The notes below the pieces were generated by a model. It was not told the origin of the DNA, ran no database searches, and worked only from the letters and a program-made list of their open reading frames with translations. A program made the translations under genes and the position numbers. This document shows, one piece after another, positions 12,465 to 12,619 of a stretch of 12,619 nt of DNA. The stretch covers positions 1-12,619 of the forward strand of contig JACOVT010000002.1 of assembly GCA_016177165.1 (NCBI GenBank), read 5' to 3'. Positions within the stretch are counted from its first letter, which is position 1. Each line of letters opens with the position of its first letter. Source of the DNA: Microcaldota archaeon. Lineage in GTDB: Archaea > B1Sed10-29 > JACOVT01.

Positions 12465-12619
12465 ATGCCCAAAACGGCTGGGTGCTAAACAAGCGGCATG
12501 AAGGAGTCATCTACGGACTGGGCTGGTTCTTCGCAATCTTCAGCGTAATTATGTGGCTATTTTTGGGAATATCATACATGATCGAAAAGGATCACTTCCC
12601 AAAACCAAAGCACAAGACG
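12455..12619 (+). CDS. Small single-pass membrane protein (partial, runs off right edge)
   Basis: ATG 12455 opens a frame with no stop through the last base (55 codons). The start is supported by GGTGG at 12446-12450 and a TATA box at 12416-12423. Residues 1-17 are polar (MQKDAQNGWVLNKRHEG), a membrane segment covers about 18-41 (VIYGLGWFFAIFSVIMWLFL), and a charged stretch follows (MIEKDHFPKPKHKT). I do not recognise a family; the end of the protein is missing. Confidence 0.65.
   Translation, partial: MQKDAQNGWVLNKRHEGVIYGLGWFFAIFSVIMWLFLGISYMIEKDHFPKPKHKT

Overview
The window looks like archaeal chromosome of about 57% G+C (estimated by eye). The evidence is a DUF2070 membrane protein (an archaea-restricted family), a histone-fold-like protein, TATA-box promoters, and many genes whose start codon lies 24-27 bp downstream of a TATA centre, which indicates leaderless mRNAs. 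Packing is very tight, convergent genes share or overlap stop codons, and there are many orphan small charged proteins. This would fit a DPANN-type archaeon (Diapherotrites/Micrarchaeota-like), but that lineage guess is inference. I see no rRNA, tRNA, CRISPR array, IS element or phage gene.

Layout. (1) 1-1658, minus strand: a membrane-anchored winged-helix regulator followed by a lipoprotein that runs off the left edge and is built of tandem ~115-residue repeats with paired cysteines. (2) 1679-1728: a divergent promoter with two TATA-like boxes around a nested inverted repeat, a candidate operator. (3) 1749-2467, plus strand: a leucine-zipper-like coiled-coil protein and a translationally coupled 73-residue charged protein. 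(4) 2458-4033, minus strand: a 266-residue highly charged helical protein and, upstream of it, a single-pass membrane protein with a cytosolic helical module and a four-cysteine outer domain. (5) 4137-4544, plus strand: a 135-residue protein with a histone-fold-like core, an acidic N-terminal tail and a coiled-coil C-terminal extension. (6) 4541-5017, minus strand: a 158-residue protein with two PepSY-like halves, sharing the stop tetranucleotide CTAG with the histone-like gene. (7) 5069-8037, plus strand: DUF2070 membrane protein and a GT-B glycosyltransferase, two bases apart. (8) 8043-11403, minus strand: UPF0104/flippase-like membrane protein followed by two more GT4-type glycosyltransferases. 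(9) 11454-12350, plus strand: HtpX-like M48 membrane metalloprotease. (10) 12455 to the right edge: the start of a small single-pass membrane protein.

How it may work together. Positions 5069-11403 look like an envelope glycolipid or glycan locus: three retaining GT-B enzymes, a multi-pass flippase-like protein and a DUF2070 protein with His/Asp motifs, next to a membrane quality-control protease. The left part holds lineage-specific membrane or coiled-coil proteins and a membrane-bound regulator that could report envelope state to DNA. Two gene pairs (around 5042 and 11427) appear to be transcribed outward from a single shared A/T core, with the two start codons almost equidistant from it.
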